Part shown: piece after piece, positions 46,990-61,035 of the stretch | Numbering within the stretch: position 1 is the first letter of the stretch | Layout of the letters: the number at the start of each line of letters is the position of its first letter | From: Thuidium tamariscinum | Taxonomy: Eukaryota; Streptophyta; Bryopsida; Hypnales; Thuidiaceae | Assembly: GCA_947034885.2 (NCBI GenBank) | Contig: OX344749.2 | Span: 49,691,682 to 49,755,681 of the forward strand | Direction: 5' to 3' | Length of the DNA stretch: 64,000 nt | Notes under the pieces: generated by a model | What the model was told of the DNA's origin: nothing | The model's input: only the letters and a program-made list of their open reading frames with translations | The model's database searches: none | Program-made: the position numbers and the translations under genes

Positions 46990-49900
46990 TCAGCTCTTAA
47001 ATGGGCGCTCAATGGACCTCCTTCATCAATTGTCTTGTTCCTAGACTTGTTACCTTAGTACCAAAGGTACAGTTGCCAGGTGCTTGAATCCTCGCGTCGA
47101 CAACAAATAATGAAGTTAATGCGTCGAAGGTCGACTGATGTGTCGAAGGTCCATGCCATTGATTTCCCAGTTTTCCACTGACGGGAAGTCGCATTCAGCC
47201 ATGGCGCTTCGCAAAGCAAAGACTGTGCGCAAGGAGTTCAGGAATTCCTCCGCCATCGCCATCCTCAGTCAATGACTATGTGCAAAGTTGAGAGTGCTGC
47301 TCAATCCTTCCCAGAATCCCAGTTGCTTGTGCAAGACCTCCTCCTTATCGGCTGGCACCTTACGCTGGGCTGTCATCCAATTAAAGCAAGCCTCTGTGGG
47401 TACATCATCTTCTCTCAAAACACTCGCGTCAAGCTCAAGCAGGAGCTGATCACGAATAGAGACAAGCTAGACCACCAATGGGCGAGGGTTCGACATGCAG
47501 ATCGCAGGGGCGAGCGGGGATCACGATCCAAGGCGTTTTAAACGTGATCATTCACGGTGTGAGGAAGTTCGATCTGGTGCCGACTGGGCCGACCATGCTG
47601 AGAGACTCGCCGTCGCATTTCGGCCATCGGCTGCGGCGATGTTGTAAGTCTCTTCGCTGCTACGAATGTGTGGCTGAATCATTTGTATCTGGCGCAGTGT
47701 ACGACGAATTTGGTGAATGCTATTGAGGCGCGCGTCGACGTTCTATTCATTACTGTTTCCAATTACCGCTTCTCGTGCTCCGACCACAACATGGTTATGC
47801 ATACCACCCCACGCAACTCCTTGTTTTTTGTTTTTGGAGTGATAGTGGTCATTTGCAATTTATTTCTTAATTTGGCTGCATGTATGTTACTTCCACTACT
47901 GCTGTTCTTATGGAAACAACATTGGAAATCACAAGATTAGGATATTGTTTTCACCCAGTTTCATTTTTAGTCAAAGAAAAATGGCATCAATAGTCCTACG
48001 TGATTCTTTTCTTTAGCTGCTTGTTAGTTCCACTACTGCAAACCCCTGTTGAAACAACTTTGGAAACGAAAAATTAGGGTGCTGTAGTTTTCAACCTGTA
48101 TAATTCTCAATTGTAGAGACATGACATCAGTAATCATATGTAATTCTTTTCTTGAGCTGCTTGTTAGTTCCACTTGTTCAAGCCGCTGTTGAAACAACAT
48201 TGGAAATCACACCATTAGGATGTACATTGCTGTTTTCAACCAGTTCCATTCTTGGTCGTAGTGCGTGGCATGGCGTCTCTTGAGAGCAATTTCCATTAAA
48301 GTCAGAGTCAAATGGAGTGAACTGGGATAATAGTCTGACATGCTCTTACTTGGGTTATTGGCTCGAGCTCTCACTTGCTCAACTTGGTCCTCTCTTTGTA
48401 CATCAAGGTGCTAGGGTTTCCTTCTCTTGCAAAGTCAGAGGGTGCTGGCATGGGTTTTTTGGTGCTTATTTTATGACGAGGTCTGCATTAGCGATATCAA
48501 TTGCTGTACTTTAGGAAAGTCGGGACTTATCGTTGGGTTCGAGATTTATGTTATTGTAGGATGTTCTGAACAAAGAAGATTTCTAACTCTAGTTTCCATG
48601 TTCACTATGGCATAAATGCAGAGATAGCTTCGCTATGATCTCTGTTCCTTTGGAAGTGGAAGTGTAGACGAGGATTTAGCATATCAAAATGCAAAAACGC
48701 GACTAGAATCGTTGTGCACAAAAAGATTAACAATAATTTATATATCAATGGTGTGTATCATTGATTCAGGTCATGCTCTTTGGCGCATCCAGAGGACAGC
48801 CTCGACTCCGTGATGCAGGTCACAGCGGCGTATAATGACTTTGGAACAGGGTTACCCAACGTATGCCGAGGTATCACCACTCACAGAACTGCCCATTTGA
48901 AGTCCGCATTTGGTGAAGGATACTATTTGCGTCATGTGTAGTAGTGTGATTTTCACATGTGCAAATGCAAGAGTTTTCGGAGATCAGCATGGTGCAGTAG
49001 AGAGATCTTGGGTGCTGAGCCAAATCTGTTGGGATCAAATTTTTATTACTTTATGTATGAATTTCTTCTGCAAAATTCAACGTAGACCCTTACTATAGGA
49101 TACGAGGTGCAATATATAGACGTCCCCATTTCCATTTCAAAGATGGGTGGCCATTTTCATTCAAAGATGAGTGGCCATAGACATTTAATTTTGCCAAGTC
49201 AGTATCGGAGACAGGGTCGGATAGACTGAGCGGAACTAGAAGTTCACGGGTAGTGATTTCCAATGTTGTTTCCATAAGAACAGCAGTAGTTCTAGGTCTT
49301 CTTTGAGCAACACAATCTCATTTTCTTCCAAGTATCTGATTTCATTTTTTGTATGCGGTGGCTTGTTCAGGATGATTTCACACCAAAGAGATACTTTTCG
49401 ATTGATCAAGTGTTCCGAAACCAAGATAAACTCAACCCCTATAGCGAACCACGCATGGAGATTTGAGGTGCGAATAATCTTGAAAGGAATTCAATATTGT
49501 TGCAACATATAGAAATCTTGTGTACGCTCTTGAGTCGATCAGGTTTTGAAGGATTCATTTTCTTGGCGACATAAGCTTACTATAACCGTGAAAGGACATT
49601 CCATGGTCAAACTTCATTAGTTTTTTAACCTTTCTAGAATTTGATATTTTTCTCATGGACTAATATATGTATCAAAAATTTAGTGGACTGCATCAATGCC
49701 GTGTTTTCAAAGGTACCTACTTGACAGACTTTTCACCAGTACAGTGTCTGTCGTGCAGACTTTTCAACAGTATCGTGAGTGCCCTGCACTTGTAGGCTTC
49801 CCAATCCCTGACTCCGTCTTTTGCATCAATCCCGTCCCAGGACCTTCACGAAGTAATCGCCGTTTCTCGCCAAGCTTGTGATCTCATCAGCTCCCGTTTG

Positions 49901-51530
49901 AGGAACCCCACTGAGACAGTGTCGGTGGCTCTTTTTTGGGGAGAAGCGGAGACGTAGGAGCACGGCAAGGAAAAGTGAAAGAGATTGCCTTGGCTGTGAA
50001 GTTCGTGGAGGATAGTCCTTTTTAACGTTGCGAGCGGCATCAGTAGGGTGTGTACGTGTGTGTTTGTGGAACTACGGAGGATGATCGAATGATGGCAACG
50101 ACTGGGTAAGTTTCTCCGGGTTTTTTTGGTCTTGCTGGCCTGGGTTTCATGAACTATGGTCGAGGACTTCACTTGCTTTCTCGTCGATGGGGAGTCATAC
50201 CAAGAATCTGTCCTGAATTGCGTTTTCTTTTCTCGCAAGCAGTGGCCACTTTGTGCTTGCGTTGATTGCATTGATTGGGGACCTAATGCCTGATTTTCGA
50301 ATTTGATAATGGTTTAGACTTGGCTTCCTCCCTTCCTGTTCAATTGCCTTCCGAGAATTTGATGCAGGTGGGAACGGAGACGATATGTACGCCGTGTTTC
50401 TGCGATGTTCTCATCGTTTTCTTAGAACTGAAAAGGTCAAGGTCCCCTGCGCCAACACTGAGCCTAGCACCGGGCAACTGTAGTTGCCGAATGACCGCCC
50501 TGTTCTCGTACTGTTCTTGTTTCAACTGAGGGACACTGTTATTCTCCTGTACTTGCAAATTTGTCGTGAGCGCATGGGACCTTGAGGGAATGGAGCCCTA
50601 CAATCGCACCAGTGTGCTTTGCATGGAATTCCTTGTTGTTTTGAAGCACTATCTCATTCAATCTGTGTATTCACTGAGTGTTTACTTTGAAGTCATTCGA
50701 TGTTTGGTCATGCTATTTTGGGCAGCCAAGTCACAGCTTGAGAGAGAAATCTTTTGCCAAATTCGACTGAAAATAAGCCTGTCGATGGTTGCCTGTGCGG
50801 TCAACGAAACCATTACATCACGTCTTTGTTGGTGTTTCACGAATTTTTTTGCAAGTAGTTCCAGGCCGGAACACATTGAGCAGTGAGTCCTTGTTCTTCC
50901 CAGAGTTTTCCGTATGTGTTATATCGTACTTCGGACACGCAGTGACGATTCAATTAGTCGGTCCTTCGCCTCGAACAATACAGGTGCGATAGGAAGCTTC
51001 CACGTCGTTGGATTGCTCACATGATCTTGCTTGTCAAAGAACACCGTGAGTGCTGTTTTTGCTGCAGAAATCGATATTTCTCATTTTTGTTGTGATCCGA
51101 GAGTTACCATTTGGTGCTCTTTCCCTCATTCAGTCATTCTGGACGATACCTTCACCGTTGCATGGCTCTTGGTCTGTCTCTGACATCAGTTCAGGTCTGC
51201 CACCTTGGAAATTAGACGGTGTGTTTCGCTTCTGCTTTTCTGTTCATTAGAATAAAAAGGTCATCCAAGTCTGAATATCAATATTTAGGGAGTAAGATGT
51301 GAGCAGGACCAGAACTTTTCTGAATGCTTCTTATATTTTCTGACATACTAAAGCTCGGTAGATGCGCGCCTTTGCTTCGTTTCGGTTACAGGAGCGATCA
51401 GAAACATTTTCTTCTGATTCTGGACTGTCATTGCCTGTGGATCAATCGGTGCTAATTTCCTGGTGCATGCCTCTTGCTGTTGCAGTATTCCGTTTGTTTA
51501 TTTCTTAGCAGCTCGTTCTTGAACTGAGGG
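46990..51530. other. GC-richer, CpG-containing stretch upstream of the ROCO pseudogene (copy B)
   Basis: Counterpart of 17640-22760. The longest frame (about 106 codons at 50566-50886) is not preserved in copy A and is probably chance. Copy B has its own block of about 120 bp near 49906-50035 and lacks the LINE fragment. No product was recognised. Confidence 0.4.
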
Positions 51531-52743
51531 TTGTTCAATTCGTTGTTGAAGTCTTCATCCAAGTGAACCTCGAAACACCTTAGGATGTTTCCAGAAACAA
51601 TGCTGCTGTGCATCAAATGAGATCATTGCCGTGTGTTTGCCACAGACTAGGTCATGTGAAAGTCGAGTCCGGGTATGAGAAATAGCATGCCGAGCCACCA
51701 TTATGAGGAATGCTATTTCTCGTAGTGACACTCTACTTTCATGTTTGTTTACGGAACATAACCTCCACACTTGAATGGTTAAACAAAGGGCTCTCTACCA
51801 CTAAAGCAACCTTGCATTGTTCCCGCGTTATGGACGTTCCCATACCTCTTCTCATTCCATGAGAGACCGTCATTTGTACCCCAATGGGGTCCATAGAGGT
51901 TACGTTTTCATTTTTTCCTTCCATTTGTGTTGTCTTTGTTGTAGTCAATGGTTTCCTCTGCATAAATGTCCAGATTTCAGTTGACCAATCAGCCCTTGTT
52001 CCTCCGTGTGCTTAAGTTTCCATTTGTGTTCGATTGTGCACAAGACACACCGTGATGGTAAAATCATTCGGTCCTTGACATAGCTAGCCTACTACATGAG
52101 CGATAAAAGAACTCGCATCTACTTTCTATGGCCTGTGTATTGATCATTCGCCCCTCATTTCGTTCCTTGCTGTGTTTGTCCACAGGCACCAATCGAATTT
52201 ATGAAGCATTCCCACGAGTTTCCTAAGCAATCAAGATAGAATTCAACAGCTTCTCCTTTTTGCCAGGCGTGCAAATTGGTGGCCTTGCTCTAGCGTCCTT
52301 TGACCTAACTTGTAGGATTGATTTTCCTTGATTTCTTACGAAAGTGAAGACCATGACTGGCATTCAGTGCACAGGGATTGACCCAATGAAGAGGGTAAGT
52401 TGTTTTGGGAGATCTTTTGATCGGAAATGAAATCCTTAAACAGCTTGAGTAGCTTAGTTTCATATGACCCTGTTGTAAGCACAATCATGTTGATTTGCAT
52501 CTAAGAATGGGAAGTGTTTTTTGCAGGAGATGATGGTTGGTTGGCGATGACGCTGTGTAATTTGTGCAGTTCTTAGCTGAAGTGCATCTACTTGTTGAGT
52601 AGCTGGAAGAAGAAAGTTCAGGGTTTGGAGTACTGCGTTCTTGCCGACATACACACACTTGCGTGTTTTCAAGCCTTCATCTTTGATTGTCGATCAGTTT
52701 GTTTGTGCGATTGCATCGAAGCATCATCCAGATCGAGATCACA
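51531..52743. other. Upstream region of the ROCO pseudogene
   Basis: Aligns with 22770-24604 at perhaps 70-75% by eye. It keeps a possible leader donor (52394) and acceptor (52525-52526). An inverted-repeat pair AGAAATAGCATGC...GCTATTTCT is seen at about 51679-51720, also present in copy A near 22923-22962. Confidence 0.35.
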
Positions 52744-55700
52744 ATGAGGGTGTTGCTGGCTTTCTTGGTGTGGCTGTTTAGCTTCTGGACTTGGAAAGCT
52801 TTTTTCCTTCGTTGGGTTCGTTGGAACCCTCCCTCCCCTCTTGGCAATGGAGAGTCGTCGAGAGAGGATCATGTGCCTTCTCAGGAAGGGCAGCAGGAGT
52901 CCGAGTTTTCACGCTTTCTCTCGTCCTTACCCGAAGGCGAAGTCTGGCTCATGAAGATGGTTTTTTATGGAGACTCGAAAGCTGTATTTGTCTTTGGGTC
53001 CCGGCATTTTACATTGTTTCATGGCACCGACTTGCACTCGGGTTACTGTGAGTTCCTCGAAGCAATTGCTTCATCCAAAGTTGTGTTTCGTGAAGAACTG
53101 GAGGTAAATATACGAAAGGGGGAATCTTGCGAGCACATGGAAGCATTTTGTGACGCACTTCGCTAGTATGGGCGTGATTTGAGAAAACTCGATATTCATT
53201 GTACCGGCAGCTCCTTAATCCGATTTGCCAAGTGTGTCTCGGGTGTGGTTTTGGGAAATGATCATATTTAGGATCTCCACCTTGCATTATATAGTGAAGG
53301 GAGGGTTGTAGGAAAAGTGAGGGCTGCGGAGTTTATGGCCATTATTGCTTTACCCTACAATCTTCAAATCCTCAAATCATTTCGATTCTACGGAGTGGAG
53401 ATCAATGGAGAGGGAATGGAGCAATTGATTAAGCCCTTCAAGAGCCCTCATTGTGTATTAGAAAATTTGGGATTTTATTCCTTAACATCAGATGTGGAGC
53501 TTGAGCATATTAGTGACATGCTTGCCACAAGTACTTCCCTCAAGACTCTCTTCATTAGCAATTACTTTGGGAAGTCTTACACTAGTTTAGCAATTGCATT
53601 GTGTTCCAACCGATCTTTGAAAACCCTCATGTGTACAGTCCATGGTAGTGCGGAGTTGAAGATTTTGGTGAATCCATTGTTGCCTAAAAACAACAATGTC
53701 CAATGCAATACCACTCTCACCAAGTTGGAGTTACATGGAAGTATTGGTGGGAAAGAAGGGATTGAAATCTTAGTTGACATGCTTTGCAACAACTCATCCT
53801 TGTTGGAATTAGAGTTATTTCAACTAGTTGAATTATGTGAGCATGATTCCAAAGGGGTGGAGAATGTTTTGGCAATCTTGGAAGGCTCAAGACCAACAAA
53901 TCTTTGAAGAAAGTTGATTTTAGTGCATGCGAAGCATTTCAAGGTCACAAAGTGCTTGGAGCTATGATGGACTTGCTATTGGAGAATCATTGTATTGAAG
54001 ACATTGGTTTAAGACACACATATGGAGGATTCAAGAGATGCAGAATTTGTGCATTTAGCATTATCAAAAAGAAAAGAAATGATATTATGGGATATTGTGC
54101 AAGGCATGGCTAATGTGAATCCAACATTCGGTCGAGTGTTTTTGTGTGGACATCCATATGCTGGTAAATAGTCTTGTGTATTCAAGTTTTGCTTTTAGAT
54201 TTGTCATTGTTGATATTTATTTATTGAATACATAACTGAAAAGAATTCTAAGATTATTAGAATCAAAGAACAAATTCTAAAAATTAGACTTGTAGTTGTC
54301 ATCAATTCCTTTTCATTTACGAAGTACTTTTATGGATAATTTGTATTGTAGTAAAGGTCTAATATCCAAATCAAATTTGATATTTTCAAGAAATTTGTAG
54401 GCTATAACTTGATGATGAATGTAAAGAATGTTTCATGTGGCTCTAATTGATATTGCAAAACTTATGAGCCTATTTTGAACCTTACATACTTTAGAATCTA
54501 CTTACAAAGGATTATATTAGCATTTATTTTAATAAATTTGTACTCTTTGTTAGATAGGTATATACTTTAATTAAAAACTTTGAATACTAGTATTTTGGTC
54601 AATGAATGATTACAAGGTAACTATTTCCTTTGGCAAAACTTTCATATAAAAATGAACTCTTGCAAGTAATATTGAACTTCTAGCATATATATTGAAACAT
54701 TGAAATAGTGTTGATTGATGTTTTTCAAATTTTAGAGATAATATTAGCATTTTCTAGGGTTTTTTCTACCTTTGTTTCATTCCTTCCATTCAACACGTTG
54801 TCTCAAAATTGAAAATGATTTATTTTTTGTTAGTTTTATTTCAATTGCTTTCAATACACTTTTCTTATGTTCTATTGATAATCGCATGTTGGAGAATGTG
54901 CACATTTTCTTCTTTAAATTTTTAATACTACTTCAAATTTGAGGAAGGTAGAAAAGAATTTGGTTTGATATTTGAAGCCTATGATCTTACACTCAAGGGG
55001 ACTATATAGTCTATATACTTAAGCAACAATATCATATAAAGTGAAGTAAATGAAGCAATGGATGGATTTGTAAAATGAAATGGAAACCCTAGAGATGTAA
55101 TCTTGCATATGTGTAGGATGTTATGATGTAATGTTGATGTCAAAATTCCTCCTAGCTCTACATGCTAAATGAATACCATCTACATTATGTATTAAACTTA
55201 TAAAGCTATGATTTTCATCAACTTTTTGTTGACCTAAATTTGATTAAATATAGGTAAGACAAGATTGTAAATGTCAATGAAGCAATGGCAAAAAGGTCAT
55301 GAAAAAGAAAAAGTTCACAATACTTCAAGATGGAGAAAGGGAATGTGGAGTGGACTTAAAGTATTCAAGACAACAAAAGTGCCAAAAGAAATGGTGCTCC
55401 TTGAACGAACTCATGGCATTGAAGTAGATAATGTATTATGTGATGGTATTGGCATTACTATTTGGGACATGGCTGGTCAAACTGACTATCACTCTTTCCA
55501 TGAGTTGGTGATGCCCAATCTCTCTGTTAACGGAAGTTGTTCCATGTTTTTGCTCATATGCAATCCCATGGAGCAATCTAATCTCTTTGAACCACGGAGC
55601 CTTCGAAATGTGCAAGAGGAACTTAAATATTGGTTGCGATTTATTGCTTCCAACACTCGTCGATCTCACTCCTATCGTCCACATGTATTGATAGTTATGA

Positions 55701-58700
55701 CACATTTTGATTATTGGAACAATGATTGTGAATTTACAAGACGCATTGAAGATGTGGTAAAGGAATTAAAATCTCAATTTGAAGAGCTCATCAAGTTTCA
55801 TGAAGACAAGGTAGTATTCATGGTAGATGGCAGGGATGTTTCTCATGCTGGTTGTGTGTTTGATTTCATCAAATTTCACTTGACTAATTTGTTGGAAAGA
55901 TTACCCAAAACCATTACTGCTTGTGAAGAAGTGCAAAATTGTGTAGCCAAGTGGAATGAAGACCAATCAAACCCGCGCTTGTTGAAGTGGGATGACTTTT
56001 GTAACAACATTTGCAAAGATGTGAAGGACTTCAATAATGTCAACCATGAGCTTGCAGAGAGAAGGAAGGTGTTTGTTGCTCTATCATTGAATGATGCAGG
56101 CCACATCATCTACAATGAAAAAGCACATGTTGTCGTCACCAATCCTCATTGGTTTTGTCATGACATTGTAGGAGAATTCCTCTCCCAATGTGCCAATAAG
56201 AATCCAAAATTGGAGATGGTTTTACCCAATGGAATCATATCACTTGATCATATGAAGCGTTCTATATTGGGTCTTATTGAAGATCAAGGAGACATTGATG
56301 AGAAGTTTGACGATATGTTGGACATGATGAAAAAGCTCAATATATGTTACGAGCAAGATACAAAGAATATTATGATACCATCATTTTTGAGGAACAATTA
56401 TGGACGTTTGAGTTGGTCTCAAGATGATGAAGTATCCACCTTCAAGTATATTGGGAGAAGATTGGCTTGCAAAGATGGAATGAAGACAATGTGAACCCCT
56501 GTATTTTTCACCCGGTTGCAGGTGACTTTTGAATTTTGATTATTATATAAAAGTTATTTAATGTTTTGATGTTTCTTTGTTTTTGAAATTTGTGCTATTG
56601 ATATTTGGCATTTCAAAATAATCTAGTGTCATGTTATTAGAATCATGTGCAATGTCCACAAAATGGAAGAGTTGGGTGGTTGCAAAAAGACTATGCAATT
56701 TTATAGTGTTTTGGCATAATATTCAATTTTTGTTAGGAGTACTTTATAATTAGAAAAAAAATTCAAAGAATGTGAAAAATATGTTTATATAATATATAGA
56801 CTTTTATGGAAAAGATATCCTAAAAATGAAAATCATAGAAAAATTCTCTAACTAGGAGAATTAGAAAAGTGCAAAATTTCATGAAAATTGCTTTTTTCAC
56901 ATTTTAATTCACAAGAAATAGTAAAAAAAATTTAAAGAAAAATAAATATTTGAAATTTAAAATTGAAGTACTATTGGTGATAAGATTTCATCAAAAGAAT
57001 GATCTTGAAACCATTTTTGATGTTCAAAATTGAGTGGTCAAAGAGCCTATTAGTATGAATGTAGAGGACATAAAATAATGTTTTAAATTTTTTTTTTTGA
57101 GTATGCACATACCTCACTAATGTGGAAAAATCTCACTCAAATTTCAAGTCTACATCATTGATTTTGGATACTCTTTTGTACTAAAAAAACTCTAAAGTAT
57201 AGTGTGGCAAATTAGTTGAATTGAGATTTAATTTTTAAAATGTTTTTTGTATTTTCTTAAAGAATAAGGAATCTCTTCACTATAAATTTAGTCATCTTCA
57301 ATAAAAATTTGCATTAAATTGGCTTTATGCACCAAAAGTTATGGCCAATGATAACTCCAATACTTCAATTTTGAATCCAAATAGGACCAATCTTTCTTGT
57401 GATCACCTAGTTCTTGGTTGATGATTTGAATACAGTGAGTTTGTCTTATTTGTTTACAATGACAAGATCATTCTAGACTTTTTTTTTGTACATTTTCTAT
57501 TTCAGTGTGAGACTCTAAATCCATAGAGTAGGTGATTATTTATTTCAAATCGCGACTTAGGTCTTTTATTTAATGCAATTCCTTTGTTGATATAATGTTT
57601 AGGTTTCTTTCTTTAAAATACTCCCAAGCAGCAATGGCTAAGACACTTATGAGGTATTTCCAGAGATTATCAAGTTCATCATTGACGGCATTGAGGTCAT
57701 TCTTCAATTCAATGATGGTGATATCGACATCCTTTTACGATCCTCTCAATGTGAAGACCAAGTATTGGTATTCCTTGATATGCGTATTATTGGACACATC
57801 AAAGCTCTTCAAGAAGATCCCACCTTAGGTTGTCTTGGAGTTCGCCTTATTGAACATATTTTGCGCCCTAAATGTGTTCAGAGGTTGCTTGGTCCTAAAG
57901 ACCGCAAAAATCAATTTGTCCCCACTAAAGACTTAGAATTGGAGGTTGTGAGAGGTGGTGTTGATGTTAGACACAATTGGAAGTCATGTGAAGGTTTAGG
58001 TGTTGGACATGACAAGGTGAGCACATTATTGGGAAGCTTGGCATGGAAAAAACTTTTGGAAAGGCGGTCACATGATTTACAAAACTATCATAAGGAAATT
58101 CAATCTTTGGGCAAGTTGACTAGAAATGGTCCTTATTGTTACGAAGGTGAGAAGGGTGATATATCAAGCCTTTCATTTTGGCAAAGGTCCCAAAATCTTT
58201 TGTATGGCCCTTTGGATGTGAAGTTAGACAACATCATCAAGGTTCAGTACGAATATCAAAAAGAAGTCATGTCTAAATTGGATGATTTGATGCAATCAAT
58301 ACAAAATTTGGAGCATGGCATTAAGAGTATGCAAACGAATTTGTTGCCTGAAGTTTGTTCAAGGATGGATGATTTGTTGGCATTTTCATTGCAAATGCAA
58401 AAGACACAAATTCCAAAAGTAGCATATCTTTGTGAGATTGGAAGTCAAAAGCTTTTGACTCAATTGGTGCCAGGCCTTGATAGAATCAAACTTCATCTCA
58501 TGTGTGAAAGCATGAATGGATTTCATGAAGTTCCCAATCAAAAAGGTTGTGTGATCAATTTTGGAACAAATGGCACAAAAAAATTTCTTGGGATGTTAGC
58601 TTGTGGATTGAAGATAGTCACAATATTGACAAAGATTGGTGCCCATGTGGCTTGTGGAGTGGGCTCTATGATACCTAATTTTAGTAATAGTTGCAACTTT

Positions 58701-58982
58701 TTTGCTTTGATTCTTGACACACCTGGACTTTTAGATTATCGGATTCCCGAGGAAATTTTGAAGTCCTTGCCGGTTGAAGAAAGGAAAATTTCAAGGATCT
58801 TTACTATTGACACATCCGAAGCACATCAATGGTTGAAAGACTTTTTGGAGCCACAATGTCAAAATGAGAGAGAGTTTTATGAGAAGTTCAAATTGAGAAA
58901 GGTCACATACAAGAAAGGAAGAAGACCAATAGCTTGGATTTGTGATGCATGCAAAAAAGAGCAATGTGATGAGTTGTACTAG
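52744..58982 (+). pseudogene. LRR-Roc-COR (ROCO) pseudogene, paralogue of 24605-30743
   Basis: Exon counterparts are 52744-54163, 55254-56521 and 57603-58982. Exon 2 has exactly the length of the intact copy (1268 nt). Damage: TAG at 53164-53166, TAG at 53269-53271, a 1-nt deletion near 53886, a 2-nt deletion near 54015 that restores the frame, TAA at 55268-55270 just after the P-loop, TGA at 56492-56494 and TAA at 57639-57641. Splice sites look intact. The P-loop reads GHPYAGKT, with switch DMAGQ and THFD still present. Over a 180-nt sample of exon 2, 15 differences from the intact gene were counted, mostly silent, so the sequence was under selection until recently. Some stops fit C-to-T changes (CAA to TAA, CAA to TAG partly). 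Intron 2 and the 3' region carry extra TIR elements. Confidence 0.9.
56681..57407. mobile_element. TIR element (TTGCAAGAAAC family) in intron 2 of the pseudogene
   Basis: About 725 bp separate sequences that are adjacent in the intact gene's 346-bp intron. The interior is the reverse complement of 23545-24264 (for example CTAACTAGGAGAATTAGAAAAG). The ends are worn (TTGCAAAAAGAC and AATCTTTCTTGTGATC), so the edges are approximate. Confidence 0.5.
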
Positions 58983-59013
58983 AGTGGTGTCTACTAAAGA
59001 TCTTGTCAAGGTA

Positions 59014-60887
59014 TTAGCCCCTAGGGGATTAAGATGTGTTTTTAGTAACAAAGCAATTTTGGGCAATTTACTACAAATAGAATTTTTTTTTCTTTAAAAT
59101 CTTTAGACAAATATGTGGACTAGGTTTTTCTTTAAGATCCAATTTTTTTTATAACTATATAGTTTTTGTATTATAGTTGTACGATATGTGATTTTTTGGC
59201 TCAATTGAGGAAGTTGGGAAAATTAGAAAAAATCACTTTTTTGACAAACAACAATTTGAAATTGGTTTTCCAGATTTATTTATACATGGAAATTTTTGAA
59301 GGATGAATGCAAGAAACACTTGTACTATTTTCCGTCACAAGCTAAGTACTGATCTGTTTTTTGGCCATAACTTTTGTTTTTTTGCTTGAAATGACTCAAG
59401 ATTTCTAGAAAAGGTACTCATGTCTATCATATACCTTACGTAATTTTTTCATAATTTTCAAAAATAGTTTAATACTAAAATAGTACTATTGATTAAATGT
59501 CACAAATGACAATTTGGAGGTTTTTAGTACTAAGGAGTACCTTTTTTTAATGATTTTGAGATGAAATTTGGATGGGATGGTCTTCTAGTAGATTTAAATC
59601 TCTCCATCGGAGGAATTTTGAAAAAAGTTATTTTGATGTGGTGTGGAAGTCTACAAAGTGAGCTTCTTTTTTCTTGAATTTTGAAACATATAAAATATTA
59701 TTTTGGTTTCTTTTTTGGTGAATGACCATCTCCATAGATTTTTTTTAATTTCCACTTTTTATTTTTGTATCTACTTATTTTTACTATTTTTAAAGCATGA
59801 AGGTATGTATTTTCTTGAGGTTTGGTGCTTTTTAAATTCTCCTACTTAGAAAATTTTTCTATCAATTTCCTTCAATGAAAACCTTCATCTTAGAGGTCTA
59901 TACATTGTTCATATTTTTCAAATTTTTTTCAAATGAAGTTTTTAATTTTAAAGTACTCCAAAAAAAGTCATGAGTATTGTAGTAAAATAAAACAAATAGT
60001 ACAAGTGTTTCTTGCATTCACCCTAAATCATTCCATTTTGATTTAATCCTTAAAAAATGGACTCATGACTATAGAAATCATCTATTTTGATATTGTAGAA
60101 GTCATTAGTTTAAGAAAATCTATAAGCATTCAGTGGAAGTCAAAATATTGTAGTAGATCTTTTTTTCTCTCATAATATTCTTAGATAAATATTTTCACTT
60201 CTATCCTATACAGAATGAATCTTTGTCATCCATTAGACACAAAATATTTATATGAGAATTCAAGGATTAATGAGATAAAAGTTATAAGGAGTTTTAGTTT
60301 ATAGGTATGTAGTTATGGATTCTCTACTTTAAATAAACTTAAAGTCCTTTATTTTATTCTATTTCTAATGTTTTTTGAAAAAAAAAAATTATAGGATGTA
60401 GATTGTTTATTACAATATTACAAACATTGGATTTGCATTTTCAATTTCATAACTAAATTGTTAACAATTAAGTGTTTTGAATCATTATCTATGTCTTTCT
60501 ATTTACTATTTTTTTCATTAATTTTGTATAATTCCAAATGATCTGAATTTTTTTGAGCATGTAGTCAATCTGTCATTATTCCTTGAAGAATGAATGCAAA
60601 GAAACACCTCCAACATGGACATTTTTTCATAAAAATGTGCCTTTGTGAAGTGTGGGTGCCTTGTTTTATGCAAAGCCAAAAAAGAAAATTTTGTAGTTCA
60701 AACACTAATATCTTGCAATTTGCAAGGTGGAAATTTATGAAATTTTTTCTATATCTTTTCAAACTAGTTTTCTACAAGATCCTATAGTTACATGTGACCA
60801 AAAATGTTTAAAAATTTGGTACTTCTATTAAAAATGACAATTTTGGAGTGTTTTAGTGAAAACATAGTTAAGGAATCTTAGGGCTAA
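59014..60887. mobile_element. TIR element inserted 3' of the ROCO pseudogene
   Basis: Ends TTAGCCCCTAGGGG and TTAGGGCTAA, 1874 bp including a nested element. It separates GGTGTCTACTAAAGATCTTG from CTATGATGTGGTTGG, which lie close together after the stop of the intact gene (30744-30800), so it split the 3' untranslated region. Interior motifs tie it to 37552-38492. Confidence 0.65.
59305..60019. mobile_element. TIR element (GAATGCAAGAAAC ends), nested
   Basis: 715 bp, ends GAATGCAAGAAACACTTGT and its exact complement, inside 59014-60887. Same family as 23545-24264. No coding capacity and no clear target duplication. Confidence 0.7.
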
Positions 60888-61035
60888 ACTATGATGTGGT
60901 TGGTGTTGTAGACTTCATCAAATGGATAATCTTGGATATTGTAAAGAAGGATAATTGTAGAAATTGTATACAAGTACCATTTCTTTATCACCTATTGTGA
61001 GTCAATATGTTTTTTTAACATATATTTTTTTAATT

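Noticed and set aside
50566..50886. 106-codon ORF in the GC-richer part of copy B
   Set aside because: Not kept in copy A, where substitutions and indels disrupt the frame; no recognisable motif.
53164..57641. Stops in the ROCO copy B read as U-to-C RNA editing sites
   Set aside because: Such editing is known in organelles of some non-seed plants; this is nuclear DNA with introns, and one stop corresponds to an AAG codon, and deletions are also present. Decay is the simpler explanation.
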